Notes: a model not told the origin generated them from the letters alone. DNA of 64,000 nucleotides from Scleropages formosus (GCF_900964775.1 NC_041817.1:15518783-15582782); one strand, 5' to 3'. Shown: positions 1-13,003, numbered from the stretch's first letter. Numbers and translations are program-made.

Positions 1-3000
1 GGTTCAGCTTTTTGCGGGGCCGGCGCTGTGGTGTGCACAGCAGCCAGAGTTCAGCTGGGAGCTAGGGTTAGGGCTGGAGATAGGGTCAAGGCTGGAGCCT
101 GGGCTATGGCCTGAGACAGCATTAAGGCTGGAGCTAGGGTTAGGGTTCGGGCAAGGGCAAGTGCTGGAGCCCGGCTAATGGTTTCAGCTTTTTGCGGGGC
201 CGGCGCTGTGGTGTGCACAGCAGCCAGAGTTCAGCTGGGAGCTAGGGTTAGGGCTGGAGATAGGGTCAAGGCTGGAGCCTGGGCTATGGCCTGAGACAGC
301 ATTAAGGCTGGAGCTAGGGTTAGGGTTCGGGCAAGGGCAAGTGCTGGAGCCCGGCTAATGGTTTCAGCTTTTTGCGGGGCCGGCGCTGTGGTGTGCACAG
401 CAGCCAGAGTTCAGCTGGGAGCTAGGGTTAGGGCTGGAGATAGGGTCAAGGCTGGAGCCTGGGCTATGGCCTGAGACAGCATTAAGGCTGGAGCTAGGGT
501 TAGGGTTCGGGCAAGGGCAAGTGCTGGAGCCCGGCTAATGGTTTCAGCTTTTTGCGGGGCCGGCGCTGTGGTGTGCACAGCAGCCAGAGTTCAGCTGGGA
601 GCTAGGGTTAGGGCTGGAGATAGGGTCAAGGCTGGAGCCTGGGCTATGGCCTGAGACAGCGTTAAGGCTGGAGCTAGGGTTAGGGTTCGGGCAAGGGCAA
701 GTGCTGGAGCCCGGCTAATGGTTTCAGCTTTTTGCGGGGCCGGCGCTGTGGTGTGCACAGCAGCCAGAGTTCAGCTGGGAGCTAGGGTTAGGGCTGGAGA
801 TAGGGTCAAGGCTGGAGCCTGGGCTATGGCCTGAGACAGCATTAAGGCTGGAGCTAGGGTTAGGGTTCGGGCAAGGGCAAGTGCTGGAGCCCGGCTAATG
901 GTTTCAGCTTTTTGCGGGGCCGGCGCTGTGGTGTGCACAGCAGCCAGAGTTCAGCTGGGAGCTAGGGTTAGGGCTGGAGATAGGGTCAAGGCTGGAGCCT
1001 GGGCTATGGCCTGAGACAGCAGTTAAGGCTGGAGCTAGGGTTAGGGTTCGGGCAAGGGCAAGTGCTGGAGCCCGGCTAATGGTTTCAGCTTTTTGCGGGG
1101 CCGGCGCTGTGGTGTGCACAGCAGCCAGAGTTCAGCTGGGAGCTAGGGTTAGGGCTGGAGATAGGGTCAAGGCTGGAGCCTGGGCTATGGCCTGAGACAG
1201 CATTAAGGCTGGAGCTAGGGTTAGGGTTCGGGCAAGGGCAAGTGCTGGAGCCCGGCTAATGGTTTCAGCTTTTTGCGGGGCCGGCGCTGTGGTGTGCACA
1301 GCAGCCAGAGTTCAGCTGGGAGCTAGGGTTAGGGCTGGAGATAGGGTCAAGGCTGGAGCCTGGGCTATGGCCTGAGACAGCATTAAGGCTGGAGCTAGGG
1401 TTAGGGTTCGGGCAAGGGCAAGTGCTGGAGCCCGGCTAATGGTTTCAGCTTTTTGCGGGGCCGGCGCTGTGGTGTGCACAGCAGCCAGAGTTCAGCTGGG
1501 AGCTAGGGTTAGGGCTGGAGATAGGGTCAAGGCTGGAGCCTGGGCTATGGCCTGAGACAGCATTAAGGCTGGAGCTAGGGTTAGGGTTCGGGCAAGGGCA
1601 AGTGCTGGAGCCCGGCTAATGGTTTCAGCTTTTTGCGGGGCCGGCGCTGTGGTGTGCACAGCAGCCAGAGTTCAGCTGGGAGCTAGGGTTAGGGCTGGAG
1701 ATAGGGTCAAGGCTGGAGCCTGGGCTATGGCCTGAGACAGCAGTTAAGGCTGGAGCTAGGGTTAGGGTTCGGGCAAGGGCAAGTGCTGGAGCCCGGCTAA
1801 TGGTTTCAGCTTTTTGCGGGGCCGGCGCTGTGGTGTGCACAGCAGCCAGAGTTCAGCTGGGAGCTAGGGTTAGGGCTGGAGATAGGGTCAAGGCTGGAGC
1901 CTGGGCTATGGCCTGAGACAGCATTAAGGCTGGAGCTAGGGTTAGGGTTCGGGCAAGGGCAAGTGCTGGAGCCCGGCTAATGGTTTCAGCTTTTTGCGGG
2001 GCCGGCGCTGTGGTGTGCACAGCAGCCAGAGTTCAGCTGGGAGCTAGGGTTAGGGCTGGAGATAGGGTCAAGGCTGGAGCCTGGGCTATGGCCTGAGACA
2101 GCATTAAGGCTGGAGCTAGGGTTAGGGTTCGGGCAAGGGCAAGTGCTGGAGCCCGGCTAATGGTTTCAGCTTTTTGCGGGGCCGGCGCTGTGGTGTGCAC
2201 AGCAGCCAGAGTTCAGCTGGGAGCTAGGGTTAGGGCTGGAGATAGGGTCAAGGCTGGAGCCTGGGCTATGGCCTGAGACAGCAGTTAAGGCTGGAGCTAG
2301 GGTTAGGGTTCGGGCAAGGGCAAGTGCTGGAGCCCGGCTAATGGTTTCAGCTTTTTGCGGGGCCGGCGCTGTGGTGTGCACAGCAGCCAGAGTTCAGCTG
2401 GGAGCTAGGGTTAGGGCTGGAGATAGGGTCAAGGCTGGAGCCTGGGCTATGGCCTGAGACAGCATTAAGGCTGGAGCTAGGGTTAGGGTTCGGGCAAGGG
2501 CAAGTGCTGGAGCCCGGCTAATGGTTTCAGCTTTTTGCGGGGCCGGCGCTGTGGTGTGCACAGCAGCCAGAGTTCAGCTGGGAGCTAGGGTTAGGGCTGG
2601 AGATAGGGTCAAGGCTGGAGCCTGGGCTATGGCCTGAGACAGCATTAAGGCTGGAGCTAGGGTTAGGGTTCGGGCAAGGGCAAGTGCTGGAGCCCGGCTA
2701 ATGGTTTCAGCTTTTTGCGGGGCCGGCGCTGTGGTGTGCACAGCAGCCAGAGTTCAGCTGGGAGCTAGGGTTAGGGCTGGAGATAGGGTCAAGGCTGGAG
2801 CCTGGGCTATGGCCTGAGACAGCATTAAGGCTGGAGCTAGGGTTAGGGTTCGGGCAAGGGCAAGTGCTGGAGCCCGGCTAATGGTTTCAGCTTTTTGCGG
2901 GGCCGGCGCTGTGGTGTGCACAGCAGCCAGAGTTCAGCTGGGAGCTAGGGTTAGGGCTGGAGATAGGGTCAAGGCTGGAGCCTGGGCTATGGCCTGAGAC

Positions 3001-6000
3001 AGCATTAAGGCTGGAGCTAGGGTTAGGGTTCGGGCAAGGGCAAGTGCTGGAGCCCGGCTAATGGTTTCAGCTTTTTGCGGGGCCGGCGCTGTGGTGTGCA
3101 CAGCAGCCAGAGTTCAGCTGGGAGCTAGGGTTAGGGCTGGAGATAGGGTCAAGGCTGGAGCCTGGGCTATGGCCTGAGACAGCATTAAGGCTGGAGCTAG
3201 GGTTAGGGTTCGGGCAAGGGCAAGTGCTGGAGCCCGGCTAATGGTTTCAGCTTTTTGCGGGGCCGGCGCTGTGGTGTGCACAGCAGCCAGAGTTCAGCTG
3301 GGAGCTAGGGTTAGGGCTGGAGATAGGGTCAAGGCTGGAGCCTGGGCTATGGCCTGAGACAGCATTAAGGCTGGAGCTAGGGTTAGGGTTCGGGCAAGGG
3401 CAAGTGCTGGAGCCCGGCTAATGGTTTCAGCTTTTTGCGGGGCCGGCGCTGTGGTGTGCACAGCAGCCAGAGTTCAGCTGGGAGCTAGGGTTAGGGCTGG
3501 AGATAGGGTCAAGGCTGGAGCCTGGGCTATGGCCTGAGACAGCATTAAGGCTGGAGCTAGGGTTAGGGTTCGGGCAAGGGCAAGTGCTGGAGCCCGGCTA
3601 ATGGTTTCAGCTTTTTGCGGGGCCGGCGCTGTGGTGTGCACAGCAGCCAGAGTTCAGCTGGGAGCTAGGGTTAGGGCTGGAGATAGGGTCAAGGCTGGAG
3701 CCTGGGCTATGGCCTGAGACAGCATTAAGGCTGGAGCTAGGGTTAGGGTTCGGGCAAGGGCAAGTGCTGGAGCCCGGCTAATGGTTTCAGCTTTTTGCGG
3801 GGCCGGCGCTGTGGTGTGCGCAGCAGCCAGAGTTCAGCTGGGAGCTAGGGTTAGGGCTGGAGATAGGGTCAAGGCTGGAGCCTGGGCTATGGCCTGAGAC
3901 AGCGTTAAGGCTGGAGCTAGGGTTAGGGTTCGGGCAAGGGCAAGTGCTGGAGCCCGGCTAATGGTTTCAGCTTTTTGCGGGGCCGGCGCTGTGGTGTGCA
4001 CAGCAGCCAGAGTTCAGCTGGGAGCTAGGGTTAGGGCTGGAGATAGGGTCAAGGCTGGAGCCTGGGCTATGGCCTGAGACAGCATTAAGGCTGGAGCTAG
4101 GGTTAGGGTTCGGGCAAGGGCAAGTGCTGGAGCCCGGCTAATGGTTTCAGCTTTTTGCGGGGCCGGCGCTGTGGTGTGCACAGCAGCCAGAGTTCAGCTG
4201 GGAGCTAGGGTTAGGGCTGGAGATAGGGTCAAGGCTGGAGCCTGGGCTATGGCCTGAGACAGCAGTTAAGGCTGGAGCTAGGGTTAGGGTTCGGGCAAGG
4301 GCAAGTGCTGGAGCCCGGCTAATGGTTTCAGCTTTTTGCGGGGCCGGCGCTGTGGTGTGCACAGCAGCCAGAGTTCAGCTGGGAGCTAGGGTTAGGGCTG
4401 GAGATAGGGTCAAGGCTGGAGCCTGGGCTATGGCCTGAGACAGCATTAAGGCTGGAGCTAGGGTTAGGGTTCGGGCAAGGGCAAGTGCTGGAGCCCGGCT
4501 AATGGTTTCAGCTTTTTGCGGGGCCGGCGCTGTGGTGTGCACAGCAGCCAGAGTTCAGCTGGGAGCTAGGGTTAGGGCTGGAGATAGGGTCAAGGCTGGA
4601 GCCTGGGCTATGGCCTGAGACAGCATTAAGGCTGGAGCTAGGGTTAGGGTTCGGGCAAGGGCAAGTGCTGGAGCCCGGCTAATGGTTTCAGCTTTTTGCG
4701 GGGCCGGCGCTGTGGTGTGCACAGCAGCCAGAGTTCAGCTGGGAGCTAGGGTTAGGGCTGGAGATAGGGTCAAGGCTGGAGCCTGGGCTATGGCCTGAGA
4801 CAGCAGTTAAGGCTGGAGCTAGGGTTAGGGTTCGGGCAAGGGCAAGTGCTGGAGCCCGGCTAATGGTTTCAGCTTTTTGCGGGGCCGGCGCTGTGGTGTG
4901 CACAGCAGCCAGAGTTCAGCTGGGAGCTAGGGTTAGGGCTGGAGATAGGGTCAAGGCTGGAGCCTGGGCTATGGCCTGAGACAGCATTAAGGCTGGAGCT
5001 AGGGTTAGGGTTCGGGCAAGGGCAAGTGCTGGAGCCCGGCTAATGGTTTCAGCTTTTTGCGGGGCCGGCGCTGTGGTGTGCACAGCAGCCAGAGTTCAGC
5101 TGGGAGCTAGGGTTAGGGCTGGAGATAGGGTCAAGGCTGGAGCCTGGGCTATGGCCTGAGACAGCATTAAGGCTGGAGCTAGGGTTAGGGTTCGGGCAAG
5201 GGCAAGTGCTGGAGCCCGGCTAATGGTTTCAGCTTTTTGCGGGGCCGGCGCTGTGGTGTGCACAGCAGCCAGAGTTCAGCTGGGAGCTAGGGTTAGGGCT
5301 GGAGATAGGGTCAAGGCTGGAGCCTGGGCTATGGCCTGAGACAGCATTAAGGCTGGAGCTAGGGTTAGGGTTCGGGCAAGGGCAAGTGCTGGAGCCCGGC
5401 TAATGGTTTCAGCTTTTTGCGGGGCCGGCGCTGTGGTGTGCACAGCAGCCAGAGTTCAGCTGGGTGTTATTGTTAGGGCTGGAGATAGGGTCAAGGCTGG
5501 AGCCTGGGCTATGGCCTGAGACAGCAGTTAAGGCTGGAGCTAGGGTTAGGGTTCGGGCAAGGGCAAGTGCTGGAGCCCGGCTAATGGTTTCAGCTTTTTG
5601 CGGGGCCGGCGCTGTGGTGTGCACAGCAGCCAGAGTTCAGCTGGGAGCTAGGGTTAGGGCTGGAGATAGGGTCAAGGCTGGAGCCTGGGCTATGGCCTGA
5701 GACAGCATTAAGGCTGGAGCTAGGGTTAGGGTTCGGGCAAGGGCAAGTGCTGGAGCCCGGCTAATGGTTTCAGCTTTTTGCGGGGCCGGCGCTGTGGTGT
5801 GCACAGCAGCCAGAGTTCAGCTGGGAGCTAGGGTTAGGGCTGGAGATAGGGTCAAGGCTGGAGCCTGGGCTATGGCCTGAGACAGCATTAAGGCTGGAGC
5901 TAGGGTTAGGGTTCGGGCAAGGGCAAGTGCTGGAGCCCGGCTAATGGTTTCAGCTTTTTGCGGGGCCGGCGCTGTGGTGTGCACAGCAGCCAGAGTTCAG

Positions 6001-9000
6001 CTGGGAGCTAGGGTTAGGGCTGGAGATAGGGTCAAGGCTGGAGCCTGGGCTATGGCCTGAGACAGCATTAAGGCTGGAGCTAGGGTTAGGGTTCGGGCAA
6101 GGGCAAGTGCTGGAGCCCGGCTAATGGTTTCAGCTTTTTGCGGGGCCGGCGCTGTGGTGTGCACAGCAGCCAGAGTTCAGCTGGGAGCTAGGGTTAGGGC
6201 TGGAGATAGGGTCAAGGCTGGAGCCTGGGCTATGGCCTGAGACAGCATTAAGGCTGGAGCTAGGGTTAGGGTTCGGGCAAGGGCAAGTGCTGGAGCCCGG
6301 CTAATGGTTTCAGCTTTTTGCGGGGCCGGCGCTGTGGTGTGCACAGCAGCCAGAGTTCAGCTGGGAGCTAGGGTTAGGGCTGGAGATAGGGTCAAGGCTG
6401 GAGCCTGGGCTATGGCCTGAGACAGCATTAAGGCTGGAGCTAGGGTTAGGGTTCGGGCAAGGGCAAGTGCTGGAGCCCGGCTAATGGTTTCAGCTTTTTG
6501 CGGGGCCGGCGCTGTGGTGTGCGCAGCAGCCAGAGTTCAGCTGGGAGCTAGGGTTAGGGCTGGAGATAGGGTCAAGGCTGGAGCCTGGGCTATGGCCTGA
6601 GACAGCATTAAGGCTGGAGCTAGGGTTAGGGTTCGGGCAAGGGCAAGTGCTGGAGCCCGGCTAATGGTTTCAGCTTTTTGCGGGGCCGGCGCTGTGGTGT
6701 GCACAGCAGCCAGAGTTCAGCTGGGAGCTAGGGTTAGGGCTGGAGATAGGGTCAAGGCTGGAGCCTGGGCTATGGCCTGAGACAGCATTAAGGCTGGAGC
6801 TAGGGTTAGGGTTCGGGCAAGGGCAAGTGCTGGAGCCCGGCTAATGGTTTCAGCTTTTTGCGGGGCCGGCGCTGTGGTGTGCACAGCAGCCAGAGTTCAG
6901 CTGGGAGCTAGGGTTAGGGCTGGAGATAGGGTCAAGGCTGGAGCCTGGGCTATGGCCTGAGACAGCATTAAGGCTGGAGCTAGGGTTAGGGTTCGGGCAA
7001 GGGCAAGTGCTGGAGCCCGGCTAATGGTTTCAGCTTTTTGCGGGGCCGGCGCTGTGGTGTGCACAGCAGCCAGAGTTCAGCTGGGAGCTAGGGTTAGGGC
7101 TGGAGATAGGGTCAAGGCTGGAGCCTGGGCTATGGCCTGAGACAGCAGTTAAGGCTGGAGCTAGGGTTAGGGTTCGGGCAAGGGCAAGTGCTGGAGCCCG
7201 GCTAATGGTTTCAGCTTTTTGCGGGGCCGGCGCTGTGGTGTGCACAGCAGCCAGAGTTCAGCTGGGTGTTATTGTTAGGGCTGGAGATAGGGTCAAGGCT
7301 GGAGCCTGGGCTATGGCCTGAGACAGCATTAAGGCTGGAGCTAGGGTTAGGGTTCGGGCAAGGGCAAGTGCTGGAGCCCGGCTAATGGTTTCAGCTTTTT
7401 GCGGGGCCGGCGCTGTGGTGTGCACAGCAGCCAGAGTTCAGCTGGGAGCTAGGGTTAGGGCTGGAGATAGGGTCAAGGCTGGAGCCTGGGCTATGGCCTG
7501 AGACAGCATTAAGGCTGGAGCTAGGGTTAGGGTTCGGGCAAGGGCAAGTGCTGGAGCCCGGCTAATGGTTTCAGCTTTTTGCGGGGCCGGCGCTGTGGTG
7601 TGCGCAGCAGCCAGAGTTCAGCTGGGAGCTAGGGTTAGGGCTGGAGATAGGGTCAAGGCTGGAGCCTGGGCTATGGCCTGAGACAGCGTTAAGGCTGGAG
7701 CTAGGGTTAGGGTTCGGGCAAGGGCAAGTGCTGGAGCCCGGCTAATGGTTTCAGCTTTTTGCGGGGCCGGCGCTGTGGTGTGCACAGCAGCCAGAGTTCA
7801 GCTGGGAGCTAGGGTTAGGGCTGGAGATAGGGTCAAGGCTGGAGCCTGGGCTATGGCCTGAGACAGCATTAAGGCTGGAGCTAGGGTTAGGGTTCGGGCA
7901 AGGGCAAGTGCTGGAGCCCGGCTAATGGTTTCAGCTTTTTGCGGGGCCGGCGCTGTGGTGTGCACAGCAGCCAGAGTTCAGCTGGGAGCTAGGGTTAGGG
8001 CTGGAGATAGGGTCAAGGCTGGAGCCTGGGCTATGGCCTGAGACAGCAGTTAAGGCTGGAGCTAGGGTTAGGGTTCGGGCAAGGGCAAGTGCTGGAGCCC
8101 GGCTAATGGTTTCAGCTTTTTGCGGGGCCGGCGCTGTGGTGTGCACAGCAGCCAGAGTTCAGCTGGGAGCTAGGGTTAGGGCTGGAGATAGGGTCAAGGC
8201 TGGAGCCTGGGCTATGGCCTGAGACAGCATTAAGGCTGGAGCTAGGGTTAGGGTTCGGGCAAGGGCAAGTGCTGGAGCCCGGCTAATGGTTTCAGCTTTT
8301 TGCGGGGCCGGCGCTGTGGTGTGCGCAGCAGCCAGAGTTCAGCTGGGAGCTAGGGTTAGGGCTGGAGATAGGGTCAAGGCTGGAGCCTGGGCTATGGCCT
8401 GAGACAGCATTAAGGCTGGAGCTAGGGTTAGGGTTCGGGCAAGGGCAAGTGCTGGAGCCCGGCTAATGGTTTCAGCTTTTTGCGGGGCCGGCGCTGTGGT
8501 GTGCACAGCAGCCAGAGTTCAGCTGGGAGCTAGTGTTAGGGCTGGAGATAGGGTCAAGGCTGGAGCCTGGGCTATGGCCTGAGACAGCATTAAGGCTGGA
8601 GCTAGGGTTAGGGTTCGGGCAAGGGCAAGTGCTGGAGCCCGGCTAATGGTTTCAGCTTTTTGCGGGGCCGGCGCTGTGGTGTGCACAGCAGCCAGAGTTC
8701 AGCTGGGAGCTAGGGTTAGGGCTGGAGATAGGGTCAAGGCTGGAGCCTGGGCTATGGCCTGAGACAGCATTAAGGCTGGAGCTAGGGTTAGGGTTCGGGC
8801 AAGGGCAAGTGCTGGAGCCCGGCTAATGGTTTCAGCTTTTTGCGGGGCCGGCGCTGTGGTGTGCACAGCAGCCAGAGTTCAGCTGGGAGCTAGGGTTAGG
8901 GCTGGAGATAGGGTCAAGGCTGGAGCCTGGGCTATGGCCTGAGACAGCAGTTAAGGCTGGAGCTAGGGTTAGGGTTCGGGCAAGGGCAAGTGCTGGAGCC

Positions 9001-12000
9001 CGGCTAATGGTTTCAGCTTTTTGCGGGGCCGGCGCTGTGGTGTGCACAGCAGCCAGAGTTCAGCTGGGAGCTAGGGTTAGGGCTGGAGATAGGGTCAAGG
9101 CTGGAGCCTGGGCTATGGCCTGAGACAGCATTAAGGCTGGAGCTAGGGTTAGGGTTCGGGCAAGGGCAAGTGCTGGAGCCCGGCTAATGGTTTCAGCTTT
9201 TTGCGGGGCCGGCGCTGTGGTGTGCACAGCAGCCAGAGTTCAGCTGGGAGCTAGGGTTAGGGCTGGAGATAGGGTCAAGGCTGGAGCCTGGGCTATGGCC
9301 TGAGACAGCAGTTAAGGCTGGAGCTAGGGTTAGGGTTCGGGCAAGGGCAAGTGCTGGAGCCCGGCTAATGGTTTCAGCTTTTTGCGGGGCCGGCGCTGTG
9401 GTGTGCACAGCAGCCAGAGTTCAGCTGGGAGCTAGGGTTAGGGCTGGAGATAGGGTCAAGGCTGGAGCCTGGGCTATGGCCTGAGACAGCATTAAGGCTG
9501 GAGCTAGGGTTAGGGTTCGGGCAAGGGCAAGTGCTGGAGCCCGGCTAATGGTTTCAGCTTTTTGCGGGGCCGGCGCTGTGGTGTGCACAGCAGCCAGAGT
9601 TCAGCTGGGAGCTAGGGTTAGGGCTGGAGATAGGGTCAAGGCTGGAGCCTGGGCTATGGCCTGAGACAGCGTTAAGGCTGGAGCTAGGGTTAGGGTTCGG
9701 GCAAGGGCAAGTGCTGGAGCCCGGCTAATGGTTTCAGCTTTTTGCGGGGCCGGCGCTGTGGTGTGCACAGCAGCCAGAGTTCAGCTGGGAGCTAGGGTTA
9801 GGGCTGGAGATAGGGTCAAGGCTGGAGCCTGGGCTATGGCCTGAGACAGCAGTTAAGGCTGGAGCTAGGGTTAGGGTTCGGGCAAGGGCAAGTGCTGGAG
9901 CCCGGCTAATGGTTTCAGCTTTTTGCGGGGCCGGCGCTGTGGTGTGCACAGCAGCCAGAGTTCAGCTGGGAGCTAGGGTTAGGGCTGGAGATAGGGTCAA
10001 GGCTGGAGCCTGGGCTATGGCCTGAGACAGCGTTAAGGCTGGAGCTAGGGTTAGGGTTCGGGCAAGGGCAAGTGCTGGAGCCCGGCTAATGGTTTCAGCT
10101 TTTTGCGGGGCCGGCGCTGTGGTGTGCACAGCAGCCAGAGTTCAGCTGGGAGCTAGGGTTAGGGCTGGAGATAGGGTCAAGGCTGGAGCCTGGGCTATGG
10201 CCTGAGACAGCGTTAAGGCTGGAGCTAGGGTTAGGGTTCGGGCAAGGGCAAGTGCTGGAGCCCGGCTAATGGTTTCAGCTTTTTGCGGGGCCGGCGCTGT
10301 GGTGTGCACAGCAGCCAGAGTTCAGCTGGGAGCTAGGGTTAGGGCTGGAGATAGGGTCAAGGCTGGAGCCTGGGCTATGGCCTGAGACAGCATTAAGGCT
10401 GGAGCTAGGGTTAGGGTTCGGGCAAGGGCAAGTGCTGGAGCCCGGCTAATGGTTTCAGCTTTTTGCGGGGCCGGCGCTGTGGTGTGCACAGCAGCCAGAG
10501 TTCAGCTGGGAGCTAGGGTTAGGGCTGGAGATAGGGTCAAGGCTGGAGCCTGGGCTATGGCCTGAGACAGCATTAAGGCTGGAGCTAGGGTTAGGGTTCG
10601 GGCAAGGGCAAGTGCTGGAGCCCGGCTAATGGTTTCAGCTTTTTGCGGGGCCGGCGCTGTGGTGTGCACAGCAGCCAGAGTTCAGCTGGGAGCTAGGGTT
10701 AGGGCTGGAGATAGGGTCAAGGCTGGAGCCTGGGCTATGGCCTGAGACAGCATTAAGGCTGGAGCTAGGGTTAGGGTTCGGGCAAGGGCAAGTGCTGGAG
10801 CCCGGCTAATGGTTTCAGCTTTTTGCGGGGCCGGCGCTGTGGTGTGCGCAGCAGCCAGAGTTCAGCTGGGAGCTAGGGTTAGGGCTGGAGATAGGGTCAA
10901 GGCTGGAGCCTGGGCTATGGCCTGAGACAGCATTAAGGCTGGAGCTAGGGTTAGGGTTCGGGCAAGGGCAAGTGCTGGAGCCCGGCTAATGGTTTCAGCT
11001 TTTTGCGGGGCCGGCGCTGTGGTGTGCACAGCAGCCAGAGTTCAGCTGGGAGCTAGGGTTAGGGCTGGAGATAGGGTCAAGGCTGGAGCCTGGGCTATGG
11101 CCTGAGACAGCAGTTAAGGCTGGAGCTAGGGTTAGGGTTCGGGCAAGGGCAAGTGCTGGAGCCCGGCTAATGGTTTCAGCTTTTTGCGGGGCCGGCGCTG
11201 TGGTGTGCACAGCAGCCAGAGTTCAGCTGGGAGCTAGGGTTAGGGCTGGAGATAGGGTCAAGGCTGGAGCCTGGGCTATGGCCTGAGACAGCATTAAGGC
11301 TGGAGCTAGGGTTAGGGTTCGGGCAAGGGCAAGTGCTGGAGCCCGGCTAATGGTTTCAGCTTTTTGCGGGGCCGGCGCTGTGGTGTGCACAGCAGCCAGA
11401 GTTCAGCTGGGAGCTAGGGTTAGGGCTGGAGATAGGGTCAAGGCTGGAGCCTGGGCTATGGCCTGAGACAGCATTAAGGCTGGAGCTAGGGTTAGGGTTC
11501 GGGCAAGGGCAAGTGCTGGAGCCCGGCTAATGGTTTCAGCTTTTTGCGGGGCCGGCGCTGTGGTGTGCACAGCAGCCAGAGTTCAGCTGGGAGCTAGGGT
11601 TAGGGCTGGAGATAGGGTCAAGGCTGGAGCCTGGGCTATGGCCTGAGACAGCATTAAGGCTGGAGCTAGGGTTAGGGTTCGGGCAAGGGCAAGTGCTGGA
11701 GCCCGGCTAATGGTTTCAGCTTTTTGCGGGGCCGGCGCTGTGGTGTGCACAGCAGCCAGAGTTCAGCTGGGAGCTAGGGTTAGGGCTGGAGATAGGGTCA
11801 AGGCTGGAGCCTGGGCTATGGCCTGAGACAGCGTTAAGGCTGGAGCTAGGGTTAGGGTTCGGGCAAGGGCAAGTGCTGGAGCCCGGCTAATGGTTTCAGC
11901 TTTTTGCGGGGCCGGCGCTGTGGTGTGCACAGCAGCCAGAGTTCAGCTGGGAGCTAGGGTTAGGGCTGGAGATAGGGTCAAGGCTGGAGCCTGGGCTATG

Positions 12001-13003
12001 GCCTGAGACAGCATTAAGGCTGGAGCTAGGGTTAGGGTTCGGGCAAGGGCAAGTGCTGGAGCCCGGCTAATGGTTTCAGCTTTTTGCGGGGCCGGCGCTG
12101 TGGTGTGCACAGCAGCCAGAGTTCAGCTGGGAGCTAGGGTTAGGGCTGGAGATAGGGTCAAGGCTGGAGCCTGGGCTATGGCCTGAGACAGCGTTAAGGC
12201 TGGAGCTAGGGTTAGGGTTCGGGCAAGGGCAAGTGCTGGAGCCCGGCTAATGGTTTCAGCTTTTTGCGGGGCCGGCGCTGTGGTGTGCACAGCAGCCAGA
12301 GTTCAGCTGGGAGCTAGGGTTAGGGCTGGAGATAGGGTCAAGGCTGGAGCCTGGGCTATGGCCTGAGACAGCATTAAGGCTGGAGCTAGGGTTAGGGTTC
12401 GGGCAAGGGCAAGTGCTGGAGCCCGGCTAATGGTTTCAGCTTTTTGCGGGGCCGGCGCTGTGGTGTGCACAGCAGCCAGAGTTCAGCTGGGAGCTAGGGT
12501 TAGGGCTGGAGATAGGGTCAAGGCTGGAGCCTGGGCTATGGCCTGAGACAGCATTAAGGCTGGAGCTAGGGTTAGGGTTCGGGCAAGGGCAAGTGCTGGA
12601 GCCCGGCTAATGGTTTCAGCTTTTTGCGGGGCCGGCGCTGTGGTGTGCACAGCAGCCAGAGTTCAGCTGGGAGCTAGGGTTAGGGCTGGAGATAGGGTCA
12701 AGGCTGGAGCCTGGGCTATGGCTGGAGGTAGGGTTAAGGCTGGAGCTAGGGTTAGGGTTCGGGCAAGGGCAAGTGCTGGAGCCCGGCTAATGGTTTCAGC
12801 TTTTTGCGGGGCCGGCGCTGTGGTGTGCGCAGCAGCCAGAGTTCAGCTGGGTGTTATTGTTAGGGCTGGAGATAGGGTCAAGGCTGGGGCCTGGGCTATG
12901 GCTGGAGGTAGGGTTAAGGCTGGAGCTAGGGTTAGGGTTCGGGCAAGGGCAAGTGTTGGAGCCCGGCTAAGGGTTTCGGCTTTTTCGGGGCCGGCGCTGT
13001 GGC
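1..13003 (+). repeat. 180-bp tandem satellite array, 72 units plus a partial unit
   Basis: The sequence repeats with a 180-bp period from the first base, so the array continues left of the window. Counting from base 1 to 12,972 gives 12,960 + 12 bases: 72 units, of which 12 are 181 bp because of one extra base (cagcagttaag instead of cagcattaag). Units are nearly identical; shared variants include cagcgttaag, tgtgcgcagcag and gggtgttattg. Each unit contains 18-bp-like subrepeats of the form gctggagNtagggtNaag and two TTAGGG-containing stretches. The last two units (12,613-12,972) differ most and the array decays by about 13,003. The 71-residue minus-strand frames that recur in it are a by-product of the repeat, not genes. 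Very high homogeneity suggests recent amplification; subtelomeric or pericentromeric location is an inference. Confidence 0.97.
137..157 (+). other. G-quadruplex motif, first of about 72 in the satellite
   Basis: Four GGG runs are separated by three 3-base loops, TTA, TTC and CAA. This is a canonical G3N3 quadruplex motif and differs from four vertebrate telomere repeats only in the second and third loops. The same motif recurs once per 180-bp unit, always on the plus strand. Folding is inferred from the pattern, not shown. Confidence 0.75.

Noticed and set aside
904-11210. Twelve identical 71-residue minus-strand open frames in the satellite
   Set aside because: They arise where the 181-bp unit shifts the frame; the protein is low-complexity and repeats exactly with the unit. 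No promoter, no family similarity.
1-13003. CRISPR array
   Set aside because: The whole 180-bp unit is conserved with no variable spacers, and the setting is a vertebrate genome.
1-13003. True chromosome-end telomere
   Set aside because: TTAGGG occurs only as short pieces inside a longer unit; there is no run of pure TTAGGG. Subtelomeric origin stays possible.
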